Below are positions 45,892-58,745 of a stretch of DNA of 64,000 nucleotides, piece by piece; positions within the stretch are counted from its first letter, which is position 1, and every line of letters starts with the position of its first letter. A model generated the notes under the pieces. It had not been told where the DNA came from and did no database searches. It was given only the letters and a program-made list of their open reading frames with translations. The DNA lies in contig JAXDHQ010000309.1 of NCBI GenBank assembly GCA_034664395.1, positions 1-64,000 of the forward strand, read 5' to 3'. The translations under genes were made by a program, and so were the position numbers. The DNA is from JAOPZW01 sp034664395. GTDB taxonomy: Bacteria; Actinomycetota; Thermoleophilia; Solirubrobacterales; Solirubrobacteraceae.

Positions 45892-47649
45892 CTACGAGGC
45901 GGAACGCACGTACGCGCTTCCCCGTGACGCCGCGAGGGCCACCGCGAGGCCGCCGGAGACGACGGCGCCGGCCACCAGGCCGCGCATCGTGGGCTGCCAC
46001 GAGAGCGTCCCCGCGACCGCCTGCGTGGCCGAACCCAGGCCCGCCGCCCACGCGCTGGCGCCGACCGCATCGGCGGCGAAGGCGCGGCCGCGCACGAGCA
46101 CCGGGAGCAGCACCGCGGCCGCCGCCCACAGGCCCGCGAGCGCCAGCGCGCCGCTGGTGACCAGGGGCATCAGGTGCGCCCCGTCCAGCGAGGCGCCCGG
46201 CGGGACCCCGAGCGCGAGCCGGTCGCCGGTCAGCACCTCGGCGAGCGCCAGCCACCAGCCGCCGAGCGCTCCCAGCGCGGCGCGATGCCATGGACGCGCG
46301 GCCTGGGCCGCGAGCGCCGGCCACGCGCCCGCCAGCCCGGCGAGGCCGAGCAGCGGCGCCCCCGCCGGCAGCGACCACAGGGAGCCCGCGCGGCGCAGGA
46401 GCAGCATGGTGGGCGCCGCGGCCAGCGCGATCGCCGCGCCGGTGGCGCCGCCCGCCCACACGACGAGCGCCGCTGCCATCGCCGCCCAGCCCACGCGCGG
46501 CAGGAGCAGCACCGCCAGCGCCGCGGCCGCCGCTCCGGTGGCGGGCGACACGACGACGCCCGCGCCCGGCGTCAGCCACGCCAGCGCGGCGGCGACCAGG
46601 CCCGCCGCGGCCAGCGCCGCCACGACGCGGGCGCGGGGTCGCACCCGCGGCCGGGGCGCGGGACCGGCGCCCAGGCTGGCCAGGCCCTCGAGCGGGCTGG
46701 CGGCGATCGTCCCCTGCTCGTCGTCGGCCTGCGGGAGCGCGCCGGCCAGCGCGTCGCGCAGCTCGCCCAGCGTGCCGCGCTGCTCGGGCCGCGGGAGGAC
46801 GGCGCGGTCCAGCGCCCGGCACAGCTCGAGCGGCAGGTCGCGCCGCAGCCGCCCGAGCGCGGGCAGGCGCGCACCGACGCGCCGGGCCGTCGCGGCCGCC
46901 CCGCGTCCGCGCACCGGGTTGACGCCGCTCAGCGCCTCGTACAGGACGAGCGCGAGCGCGTAGAGATCGGCCTCGGCGCCGACCTCGGCGCCCTCGGCCT
47001 GCTCGGGCGCCATGTAGGCGAGCGTCCCGACCACGTCGCCGGTCGCGGTGAGCGCATCGTCGCCCAGCATCCGCGCGATGCCGAAGTCGGTGAGCTTGGC
47101 GACGCCCGCGTGACCCTCGCCCGTCCAGCCGTCGGGCACGATGACGTTGCCCGGCTTGACGTCGCGGTGGATGACGCCGCGTGAGTGGGCGTGGGCGAGC
47201 GCGTCGCACAGCCCGGCCCCCACGCGCAGCACGTCGCGGTCGGACAGCTCCCCCGCGTCCATGAGGTCGGCCAGGGTTCGGCCCCGCACGAGCTCGGAGA
47301 CGAGGTAGACGGCGTCGTCGTCGCGGCCGGACTCGTACAGCGCGACGATCCCCGGGTGGGCCAGCCGCGCCGCCGCGCGCGCCTCGCGCTCGGCCCGCGC
47401 CGCCACGCCGGCGTGGTGCATGACGATGCGCTTGACCGCGACCGCGCGCCCCAGCCGCTCGTCCTCGGCCAGCCACACGACGCCGAAGCCGCCGGCGCCG
47501 AGGCGGCGCACGAGGCGGTAGCGATCGAGCACGCGCTGCGTCGCCTCGCGGCCCGCCGTCGCGGGGTCGGCGGTCGGCTGCGTGGGCTCGTCGACGGTCC
47601 GCACCGCGTCCTTGGTTCGCCGCCCGCCGCCTGCCTCCTCGCGCTGCAT
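45892..47649 (-). CDS. Ser/Thr protein kinase with polytopic membrane domain
   Basis: 585 residues. Kinase domain about 44-305: RLGAGGFGVVWLAED, VAVKRIV, HRDVKPGNVIV, DFGIAR, YMAPEQAEG. Instead of one helix and a sensor, the carboxyl half (about 335-585) is an Ala/Gly/Leu-rich membrane region with about eight helices and no PASTA repeats. It sits where pknA lies in other actinobacteria, 59 bases before fhaA, but its architecture differs, so it may be a functional replacement. Divergent from the membrane protein gene at 47720. Confidence 0.9.
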   Translation of the reverse strand: MQREEAGGGRRTKDAVRTVDEPTQPTADPATAGREATQRVLDRYRLVRRLGAGGFGVVWLAEDERLGRAVAVKRIVMHHAGVAARAEREARAAARLAHPGIVALYESGRDDDAVYLVSELVRGRTLADLMDAGELSDRDVLRVGAGLCDALAHAHSRGVIHRDVKPGNVIVPDGWTGEGHAGVAKLTDFGIARMLGDDALTATGDVVGTLAYMAPEQAEGAEVGAEADLYALALVLYEALSGVNPVRGRGAAATARRVGARLPALGRLRRDLPLELCRALDRAVLPRPEQRGTLGELRDALAGALPQADDEQGTIAASPLEGLASLGAGPAPRPRVRPRARVVAALAAAGLVAAALAWLTPGAGVVVSPATGAAAAALAVLLLPRVGWAAMAAALVVWAGGATGAAIALAAAPTMLLLRRAGSLWSLPAGAPLLGLAGLAGAWPALAAQAARPWHRAALGALGGWWLALAEVLTGDRLALGVPPGASLDGAHLMPLVTSGALALAGLWAAAAVLLPVLVRGRAFAADAVGASAWAAGLGSATQAVAGTLSWQPTMRGLVAGAVVSGGLAVALAASRGSAYVRSAS

Positions 47650-47719
47650 CCCGGCGTGCGCGCGGAGAACGATCCGGATCTATGGGCATACTGGACGCTT
47701 CAACAGTCGAACCGGAGCA

Positions 47720-48853
47720 ATGCAGGTGTCGTTCTTCGACGAGGGCGATCCGCCCACCAAAGTCCGCCCGCGATCGGCGCGCCCAGCGCGACCGCGCCGT
47801 CCCGCGACCGCTTCCCGCACCGCCGGGATGCCGCCCGACCGCCAGACCGCGCGCGTCCGCCAAGCGGTCGGCCTCGGCGTGCTCGTGGTGCTGTTCATCC
47901 TCGTCGTCTTCGGCTTCAAGGGCTGCCTCGACAGTCGCAACTCCAACGCGCTGAAGGACTACAACCGCAACGTCACCGCGGTCATCAAGGACTCCGACGG
48001 CGCGGTCGGCCAGCCGTTCTTCCAGCTCATGGGCAACGGCGCGCAGCAGGCCGCCCAGCTCCAGGTCCAGGTCAACCAGCTCCGCGTCGCCGCCGACCAG
48101 GACGTCAACCGCGCCAAGGCGTTCTCGGTGCCCGGCTCCATGGCCGCGGCGCAGCGCAACCTCGAGCTCGTGCTCAACCTGCGCGCCGGCGCGCTGCGCA
48201 AGATCGCCGACCGGATCCCCAGCGCGCTCGGGCGCGGCCAGACCTCCGACGCCGCCGTCACGCAGATCGCCGCCCAGATGGAGGCCTTCCTCGCCTCCGA
48301 CGTCGTCTACTCCCAGCGCGTGGCGCCGCTGATCAAGGACGCGCTCGACGCCAGCGGGATCAAGGGCCAGCAGATCTCCGGCAGCCGCTTCCTGGTCAAC
48401 ATGGCGTGGCTGAGCCCGCAGACCGTCGGCGACCGGCTGGGCCGCAGCACCGGGGGGACGACGGGCGGGGCGCCGGCGCCGGGCCTGCATGGCCACGGCC
48501 TGCTGAGCACGTCGGTCGGCACGAACACGCTGGCGCCCGAGGCGCCCGGCGTGGTCAACCGCGTGCCCGCGTCGCCCACGCTCGCGTTCACGGTGAAGTT
48601 CGCCAACCAGGGCGACAACGACGAGACCAACGTGAAGATCTCCATCCGCGTGCGCGGCGGCGGCAAGGACATCTCGCAGACCAAGACGATCAGCCAGACC
48701 AAGGCCAAGAGCCCGGCGACGGTGAGCATCCCGCTCGGCCAGACGCCGCCCGTCGGCCAGGCCAGCACGGTCACCGTCTCGATCGCCCGGGTGCCCGGCG
48801 AGCAGAAGGTCGACAACAACCGCTCGACCTACACGGTCATCTTCACGCAGTAG
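47720..48853 (+). CDS. single-pass membrane protein of unknown function
   Basis: 377 residues from ATG 47720 (GGAG upstream). A basic Pro/Arg-rich cytoplasmic stretch (1-48), one membrane helix (about 50-68), a helical external region with many Gln/Ala (about 80-215), a Gly/Pro linker and a carboxyl beta-domain (about 270-377, TLAFTVKFANQGDNDETNVKI... IARVPGEQKVDNNRSTYTV) resembling a CARDB adhesion-type fold. No family recognised for the middle part. It diverges from the kinase gene with about 70 bases between, so they may be co-regulated. Confidence 0.75.
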   Translation: MQVSFFDEGDPPTKVRPRSARPARPRRPATASRTAGMPPDRQTARVRQAVGLGVLVVLFILVVFGFKGCLDSRNSNALKDYNRNVTAVIKDSDGAVGQPFFQLMGNGAQQAAQLQVQVNQLRVAADQDVNRAKAFSVPGSMAAAQRNLELVLNLRAGALRKIADRIPSALGRGQTSDAAVTQIAAQMEAFLASDVVYSQRVAPLIKDALDASGIKGQQISGSRFLVNMAWLSPQTVGDRLGRSTGGTTGGAPAPGLHGHGLLSTSVGTNTLAPEAPGVVNRVPASPTLAFTVKFANQGDNDETNVKISIRVRGGGKDISQTKTISQTKAKSPATVSIPLGQTPPVGQASTVTVSIARVPGEQKVDNNRSTYTVIFTQ

Positions 48854-48887
48854 GCGCAGCGCCCGGCGGCGCGCCTATCCTTTGCTC

Positions 48888-49415
48888 GTGCACGACCTCA
48901 CCACGACGACCGGGATCGTGGCGCTGGCGGCCGGGGTCCTCGCGCTGGCCGCGCTGCTGGCGGTGGCGGTGCTGGCGCGCTCGCTGCGCCGCCTGCGGGC
49001 CGACCAGCGGGTCGTCCTCGGCGGCAGCGCGCCGCAGGACCTCGTCACCCACGCCGCCGGGCTCGACCGCGGCTTCGCCTCGCTCAACGACTACGTGAGC
49101 GACGTCGTCACGCGGCTGGACGCGCGGCTCGGCGAGGCCGAGGTCCGGCTCGAGGGCGCGGTCGCCTACCGCGGCGTCGTGCGCTACGACGCCTACAACG
49201 AGATGTCCGGGCGCCAGTCGACCTCGATCGCCCTGCTCGACGCCCGGGGCTCGGGCATCGTGGTCTCCTCGATCCACCACCGCGACCAGGCCCGCGTGTA
49301 CGCCAAGCAGGTCGTCGACGGCCGGTCGCAGCTCGAGCTCTCGCCCGAGGAGGAGGAGGCGATCCGCGTGGCGCTGGCCGGCGAGGTGCCCGACGCCGCC
49401 GAGCGCCGCCGTTGA
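48888..49415 (+). CDS. DUF4446 membrane-anchored protein
   Basis: 175 residues from GTG 48888 (a TTG two codons earlier is possible). One amino membrane helix, then a soluble domain with VRYDAYNEMSGRQSTSIALLD and SSIHHRDQARVYAKQV, the typical core of DUF4446. Function of the family is unknown. The stop TGA overlaps the pheA ATG by one base, so the genes are probably co-translated. Confidence 0.85.
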   Translation: MHDLTTTTGIVALAAGVLALAALLAVAVLARSLRRLRADQRVVLGGSAPQDLVTHAAGLDRGFASLNDYVSDVVTRLDARLGEAEVRLEGAVAYRGVVRYDAYNEMSGRQSTSIALLDARGSGIVVSSIHHRDQARVYAKQVVDGRSQLELSPEEEEAIRVALAGEVPDAAERRR

Positions 49416-50257
49416 TGCGCGTCGGCTACCTCGGCCCGCCGGGCACGTTCAGCGAGGAGGCCGCCCGCGAGGCGACCGCCGGGAACGCGGCCGAGCTCGT
49501 CCCCTTCGGGTCGATCCACGAGACCGTGCTCGCGGTCGAGGAGCGCGCCGTCGATCGCGCGCTCGTGCCGGTGGAGAACTCGTTGGAGGGCGGCATCAGC
49601 GCCACGCTCGACGCGCTCACCTGGGACGCGCGCGCGACGGTCATCGTCGGCGAGTCGGTGCTCGCCATCCGCAACTGCCTGATCGCGCGCCGGGCGCTGG
49701 AGCCGGCGGCGATCGCGGCGGTGTTCTCCCACCCCCAGCCGCTGGCCCAGTGCGCGCGCTTCCTGCGCGCCGAGCTGCCCGGCGCCGGCGTGCGCGCGAC
49801 CGCGTCGACGGCGGACGCCGTGCGCATGGTGGCCGGGTCGGACGAGCCGTGGGCCGCGCTCGGTCCGCGCGCGGCCGCCGACACCTACGGCTGCGTCCTG
49901 CTGCGCGAGGACGTCGACGACGACCGCGGCAACGCCACGCGGTTCGTGTGGCTGGCACGCGCCGGCGAGGCGCCGGTGGACGACGGGGGCGACGGCGCGT
50001 GGAAGACCTCGGTCGTCTTCGCCGGCGCCGGCGACGCCCAGCCGGGCTGGCTCGCGCGCTGCCTGTCGGAGTTCGCCTTCCGCGGGGTCAACCTCACCCG
50101 GATCGAGTCGCGGCCGCTGCGCGGACGGCTCGGCCATTACCTGTTCCACGTGGACATGGAGGGCCGCTCCGGCGACGCTGCGGTGGCCGACGCGGTGGCC
50201 GCCCTGGGCGCCCATTGCGAGGAGGTACGGGTGCTCGGCACCTACCCCGCGGCCTGA
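49415..50257 (+). CDS. pheA: prephenate dehydratase
   Basis: 280 residues. It converts prephenate to phenylpyruvate in phenylalanine synthesis. The PDT domain starts at YLGPPGTFSEEAA and holds ENSLEGGISATLDAL and SHPQPLAQCARFL; a carboxyl ACT domain with GVNLTRIESRPLRGRLGHYLF (the ESRP motif) binds phenylalanine for feedback control. No chorismate mutase domain is fused. Confidence 0.95.
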   Translation: MRVGYLGPPGTFSEEAAREATAGNAAELVPFGSIHETVLAVEERAVDRALVPVENSLEGGISATLDALTWDARATVIVGESVLAIRNCLIARRALEPAAIAAVFSHPQPLAQCARFLRAELPGAGVRATASTADAVRMVAGSDEPWAALGPRAAADTYGCVLLREDVDDDRGNATRFVWLARAGEAPVDDGGDGAWKTSVVFAGAGDAQPGWLARCLSEFAFRGVNLTRIESRPLRGRLGHYLFHVDMEGRSGDAAVADAVAALGAHCEEVRVLGTYPAA

Positions 50258-50302
50258 TGGCCGGGGCCGGCGCGTCGTCTACACTTCCCCGCCAGAAGCG
50301 CC

Positions 50303-50896
50303 ATGGGGAGTCCAACGCCACCAGGCCAAGTTGGGTCCGCGCCGGGCAACGAGCACCGGCGGCGCGGGCGTGATGCTGGCCGGGTGCTCGTCCTCAATGC
50401 GACCTACGAGCCGATCAACGTCTGCTCCGTACGGCGCGCCGCGGTGCTGCTGCTCAAGGAGAAGGCCGAGCTCCTCGAGCACGCGTCGTGGGAGCTGCGC
50501 TCCGAGCACACAGCGATGCCACGACCAGTGGTCATCCGCCTGGTGACGTTCGTCAAGGTCCCGCGGGACACGCACCGGCGCAAGATCACGCGGCGCGCGG
50601 TCTTCGCTCGCGACGGCTGGGCGTGCCAGTACTGCGGCTCGCGCTCGAACCTCACGGTCGACCACGTCATCCCGCGATCCAAGGGCGGGGCGTCGAGCTG
50701 GGAGAACATCGTCGCGTCGTGCGCGCCGTGCAACCGGCGCAAGGGCGACCACCTGCCCGACCGGGCGGGCATGCACCCGCGACGCACGCCGTCGGCTCCG
50801 AGTCCGCACGTCTTCATCCACGTCGCCAGCCCGACGATCCCGGCGGCGTGGCGCCAATGGCTCTCTGACGCCGGCGCCGTGGCCGACGCCGCCTGA
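50303..50896 (+). CDS. HNH endonuclease-family protein
   Basis: 197 residues. RVLVLNATYEPINVCSVRRA begins the conserved part, and the HNH motif is complete: CQYCGSRSNLTVDHVIPRSKGG, then SWENIVASCAPCNRRKG, with four zinc-binding Cys in two CxxC pairs. This subgroup is found widely as a single chromosomal gene outside restriction systems; its role is not established. ATG 50303 is used; the first about 27 residues are low-complexity, so a later start is possible. Directly abuts the next gene. Confidence 0.85.
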   Translation: MGSPTPPGQVGSAPGNEHRRRGRDAGRVLVLNATYEPINVCSVRRAAVLLLKEKAELLEHASWELRSEHTAMPRPVVIRLVTFVKVPRDTHRRKITRRAVFARDGWACQYCGSRSNLTVDHVIPRSKGGASSWENIVASCAPCNRRKGDHLPDRAGMHPRRTPSAPSPHVFIHVASPTIPAAWRQWLSDAGAVADAA

Positions 50897-51727
50897 GTGT
50901 CCTGGCGACAGTCCGTCCCGCCGGGCACCGCTGCCTGGGCCACCGCGCAGACCGGCGCGGCCATCGTCGCAGCGCTGCCGCTGCCCGGCGCGTGGCTGGC
51001 CAACCACCTGCTCGTGATGGCCGACGGGCGCGAGCTCGTCCTGCGCCGCTGGGCGCGCCCGGGCTGGGACGTCGAGGACCCCGACCTCACCGCGGCGCGC
51101 GAGGCCGTCGTGCTCGAGCGCCTGGAGCCGACCGACGTCCCGGCCCCGCGCCTCGTGGCCGCCGACCCGCACGCCACGGTGTGCGACGTCCCGACGCTGC
51201 TGCTCGAGCGCCTGCCGGGAGAGCCCCCGGTGGGGCGCCCGCCCATCGGCCCGCTGCTCGACGTGCTCGCCGCCATCCACGCCGTCGACCCCGATGGCAT
51301 CCCGCCCTACCGGCGCTACCACGAGCGCGAGGGCCTGCGCGTGCCCGAATGGGCCGGCGACACCAGCGTGTGGGAGCGCGCGCTCGACGTCTTCGCGTCG
51401 CCGCCGCCCGACCTGCCCGAGGTCCTGATCCACCGCGACTTCCATCCGGGCAACACGCTCTGGGAGGGCGCGACGCTGACCGGCGTGGTCGACTGGACGA
51501 CCGGCTCGCGCGGTCCCGCCGCGGTGGACCTCGGGCACCTGCGCGTGAACCTCGTGCTCGACCACGGACCGCGCGTCGCCGACGCCCTCCTCCCCCACCC
51601 CGAGCACCACCCGTACTACGACGTCGTCTGCGCCCTGGACGCCATCGGCGACCTGCAGGCCAACCAGCCCCGGGCGGCGCTGCTGCGCGTCGAGGACCAC
51701 GTCGCCCGCGCGCTCGCGGAGCTGTAG
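50897..51727 (+). CDS. aminoglycoside-phosphotransferase-family kinase
   Basis: 276 residues, GTG start directly after the HNH gene's stop. The catalytic loop LIHRDFHPGNTLW and the metal site VVDWTTGSRGPAAVDLGH mark the APH/choline-kinase fold. Family members phosphorylate antibiotics, sugars, choline or homoserine, and the substrate is not evident here. Trp/Asp-rich carboxyl region as usual. Confidence 0.85.
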   Translation: MSWRQSVPPGTAAWATAQTGAAIVAALPLPGAWLANHLLVMADGRELVLRRWARPGWDVEDPDLTAAREAVVLERLEPTDVPAPRLVAADPHATVCDVPTLLLERLPGEPPVGRPPIGPLLDVLAAIHAVDPDGIPPYRRYHEREGLRVPEWAGDTSVWERALDVFASPPPDLPEVLIHRDFHPGNTLWEGATLTGVVDWTTGSRGPAAVDLGHLRVNLVLDHGPRVADALLPHPEHHPYYDVVCALDAIGDLQANQPRAALLRVEDHVARALAEL

Positions 51728-51784
51728 GGCCGGCGCGCCACCGCACCGAGCGCGGCGGGCGCCACGAGACGACCCAGAACGCAC

Positions 51785-51812
51785 GAGGGGCGCCGTCGAC
51801 ACGGCGCCCCTC
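51785..51812. terminator. 12-bp GC hairpin after the phosphotransferase gene / gyrA element
   Basis: GAGGGGCGCCGT and its exact complement around a CGAC loop. It is symmetric, so it can end transcripts from either strand: the phosphotransferase mRNA or the minus-strand element downstream of gyrA. Confidence 0.7.
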
Positions 51813-51896
51813 GGTGAGACCTGACTGGATGAGAATCGAATGGCGTGGTACGGCGCCGGGGGGACCAGATCCGGCAGACCATCCGACGGTGGCCCG

Positions 51897-51924
51897 GGTT
51901 GGATTCCGCCAAGCGGCTCCAGCC
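51897..51924 (-). other. possible RNA hairpin in the gyrA-downstream element
   Basis: On the minus strand TGGA and CCGC pair with GCGG and TCCA around a TTG loop, with a further GG/CC closing pair. It begins 8 bases after the short ORF's stop. Confidence 0.45.
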
Positions 51925-51931
51925 TTCCGAC

Positions 51932-51988
51932 CTAGCGGCCGGTCACCTCCAGGGTCCCGCAAGAACTCGAACTGTCGATACGGACCAC
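51932..51988 (-). CDS. putative 18-residue ORF downstream of gyrA
   Basis: The frame encodes VVRIDSSSSCGTLEVTGR and ends in TAG. Its first GTG overlaps an excellent ribosome-binding site (AGAAAGGAGGTG), too close for normal initiation; at the ideal distance (8 bases after AGGAGG) stands an ATC codon in the same frame. Either a very unusual start is used, the ORF begins at the GTG, or it has decayed from an ATG-led ancestor. Too short to assign; leader-peptide or small-protein roles are possible. Confidence 0.35.
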   Translation of the reverse strand: MVRIDSSSSCGTLEVTGR

Positions 51989-52007
51989 CTCCTTTCTCTG
52001 GTGATCC
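51982..52007 (-). promoter_or_regulatory. hairpin sequestering a strong Shine-Dalgarno sequence
   Basis: On the minus strand GGATCACC and GGTGGTCC form an 8-bp stem around a 10-base loop. The fourth pair is U-G in minus-strand RNA but a C-A mismatch in plus-strand RNA, so the fold favours a minus-strand transcript. The Shine-Dalgarno core AAAGGAGG lies half in the loop and half in the stem. Confidence 0.5.
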
Positions 52008-52032
52008 GAGATTATCAGCCCGCGGCGATGAC

Positions 52033-54729
<2,697 letters not shown>

Positions 54730-54748
54730 GGTCTACGCCACCTCCTTC

Positions 54749-57178
<2,430 letters not shown>

Positions 57179-57256
57179 CGTGCCTCCGTAGACGTGAGAA
57201 ACCCCGGCTGTGGGCTAGTCGCAACCCGGCCGGGGCTCAAGCAACTGGTGTACAGA

Positions 57257-57265
57257 AGAATAGCA
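57257..57265 (-). promoter_or_regulatory. extended -10 promoter of gyrB
   Basis: On the minus strand TGCTATTCT (57265-57257), a TGn extended -10 box, in the AT-richest patch upstream of gyrB. No good -35 box is visible. The leader of about 70 bases contains CCCCGGC and GCCGGGG arms that can pair. Confidence 0.5.
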
Positions 57266-57333
57266 CACGTAGCCGTTTTCCCGACGCGCCCGAATGCAAC
57301 AAAAGTGCTGCAAACCACGCGAAAACGACGCGC

Positions 57334-57642
57334 TCACGACCACCCCCGGGCCGGGGCCGACGAGCACCGCAGAGAGCGCACGCACTCCACGCCGATCGCG
57401 GCGTTCACACGGCCGACGAGCTCGGGTCCCATGAGGTCCAGCTCGTGCGCCCAGACGGCCGACGCGCAGGTCACGGTGAGGACGCCTTCGCGCTCGCGGG
57501 TGGGCTCCGCGTTGGCCGCGATCGCCTCCCCCACCACCGTAGCCCAGACGCGCTGGACCTCGGCCAACGTCGTCTGCGGAGCCAGGCGGTCGGCGAGCGC
57601 GGCGACGGCCTGCGACAGCGGGCGCGGGTCACGGCGCCTCAT
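57334..57642 (-). CDS. DUF721 protein (DciA-like)
   Basis: 102 residues from ATG 57642, overlapping the recF stop by 4 bases; the longer open frame is antisense-like. LSQAVAALADRLAPQTTLAEVQRVWATVVGEAIAANAEP is the DUF721 core. DUF721 proteins of the recF-gyrB interval include DciA, the helicase operator that helps load DnaB in bacteria lacking DnaC. Placement between recF and gyrB is the classical one. Confidence 0.88.
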   Translation of the reverse strand: MRRRDPRPLSQAVAALADRLAPQTTLAEVQRVWATVVGEAIAANAEPTREREGVLTVTCASAVWAHELDLMGPELVGRVNAAIGVECVRSLRCSSAPARGWS

Positions 57643-58745
57643 GCCGCGACCGCCGGTCGCTGGGATGCGGTGACGTCCCCGTTCTCGACGCACAGGCGGA
57701 CGACGCCGGGCTCGTCGGCGCCGGGGACGTGCGCCAGGTCGGTCGTCGTGATCACCGCCTGGCCGACGCGCAGACGCTCGACCAGTCGCAGCCGCCGACC
57801 CTCGTCGAGCTCGCTCATGACGTCGTCGAGGAGCAGCAGCGGAACCGAGCCACGCGCGTCCTCCAGGACGGCGCGCTCGGCGAGCAGGAGGGCCAGGAGC
57901 GCGAGGCGCTGCTCGCCCTGCGAGCCGTAGGCGCGCAGCTCGCGGCCGTCGCGCAGCAGGGCGACGTCGTCGCGGTGCGGGCCGTGCGTAGTGAAGCCGC
58001 GTTCGAGGTCGGAGGCGAGGCGCTCCGCGAGCTCGGCGGCGAGCTGCTCCGGCGTCGACGCGCGGGTGCGCGGCCGGTAGCGCAGCTCGGCGTCGCCGGC
58101 CAGACCGAGCTCGCCCGCGATGTCGGCGAACGGCCCGACGAGCGCCTCGACGGCCCGGGCCCGGTCGTCGCGCAGGGCGATGGCGTGACGCGCGAGCTCG
58201 AGGTCCCACGCGGCGACGGCGGCGCGCGACCCGCCGGCGCGTACACGTGAGATGAGCGCGTTGCGCTGCGCGAGCGCCTGGCCGTAAGCGCGGCGCGTCG
58301 CCGCGCGCCCTGGCCAGAGCGCGGACACCACCTGGTCGAGGTGGGCCCGGCGCAGCCCCGGCGGGCCCTTCACGAGCTCGAGGCGGTCGGGCAGGAAGAC
58401 GCTGACGAGCGGCCGCTGCGGAGCGTCGATCAGGCGCTCGACGGGAGCGCCGTCGACCCGGAAGCGCTTGCTCTCCCCCGGCTGGAAGCCGACCGCCAGC
58501 TCGTGCTCGCCGTCGCGGTCGCGACCGACGACCTCCACGCGCGCCGCCGGCGCGTCGAAGCGGACGACCTCACGCTCGTTCGTCGTGCGGCACGAGCGGC
58601 CGGTGCAGCCGAAGTAGAGCGCCTCGAGGAGGTTCGTCTTGCCCGCGCCGTTGGGACCATGGACGATGGTCAGCCGCTCGCCCAGCGCCACCTCGGTGGA
58701 CCGATAGGTCCTGAAGTCGCGCAGGCGCAGGCGGGTCACCAGCAT
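57639..58745 (-). CDS. recF: DNA replication/repair protein RecF
   Basis: 368 residues from ATG 58745 (a GTG one codon earlier overlaps the dnaN stop as well). Walker A is HGPNGAGKTNLLEA; the signature and Walker B regions are YGSQGEQRLALLALLLAE and PLLLLDDVMSELDEGRR. RecF loads RecA on gapped DNA at stalled forks. Overlapping stops and starts join dnaN, recF and DUF721. Confidence 0.95.
   Translation of the reverse strand: MLVTRLRLRDFRTYRSTEVALGERLTIVHGPNGAGKTNLLEALYFGCTGRSCRTTNEREVVRFDAPAARVEVVGRDRDGEHELAVGFQPGESKRFRVDGAPVERLIDAPQRPLVSVFLPDRLELVKGPPGLRRAHLDQVVSALWPGRAATRRAYGQALAQRNALISRVRAGGSRAAVAAWDLELARHAIALRDDRARAVEALVGPFADIAGELGLAGDAELRYRPRTRASTPEQLAAELAERLASDLERGFTTHGPHRDDVALLRDGRELRAYGSQGEQRLALLALLLAERAVLEDARGSVPLLLLDDVMSELDEGRRLRLVERLRVGQAVITTTDLAHVPGADEPGVVRLCVENGDVTASQRPAVAA

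Larger units (their letters stand above)
51728..52032. other. 305-bp convergent gap holding a compact minus-strand element
   Basis: Between the stops of the phosphotransferase gene and gyrA. On the minus strand, in order: a possible promoter (TTGAGT 52036-52031, 16 bases, TAATCT 52014-52009), a hairpin with a strong Shine-Dalgarno sequence, a short ORF, a hairpin at 51924-51897 (TGGA and CCGC stems around TTG), and a terminator-like stem. No tRNA is present. Confidence 0.5.

Noticed and set aside
51885..51915. tRNA (T-loop-like GGTTGGATTCC) downstream of gyrA, where some actinobacteria carry tRNA genes
   Set aside because: No T-stem pairing, anticodon arm or acceptor stem can be drawn on either strand.
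51985..51997. 3' end of a 16S rRNA gene on the plus strand (CCACCTCCTTTCT)
   Set aside because: Only these 13 bases match; the preceding sequence does not resemble the conserved end of 16S rRNA. The match arises because the minus strand carries a full Shine-Dalgarno sequence.
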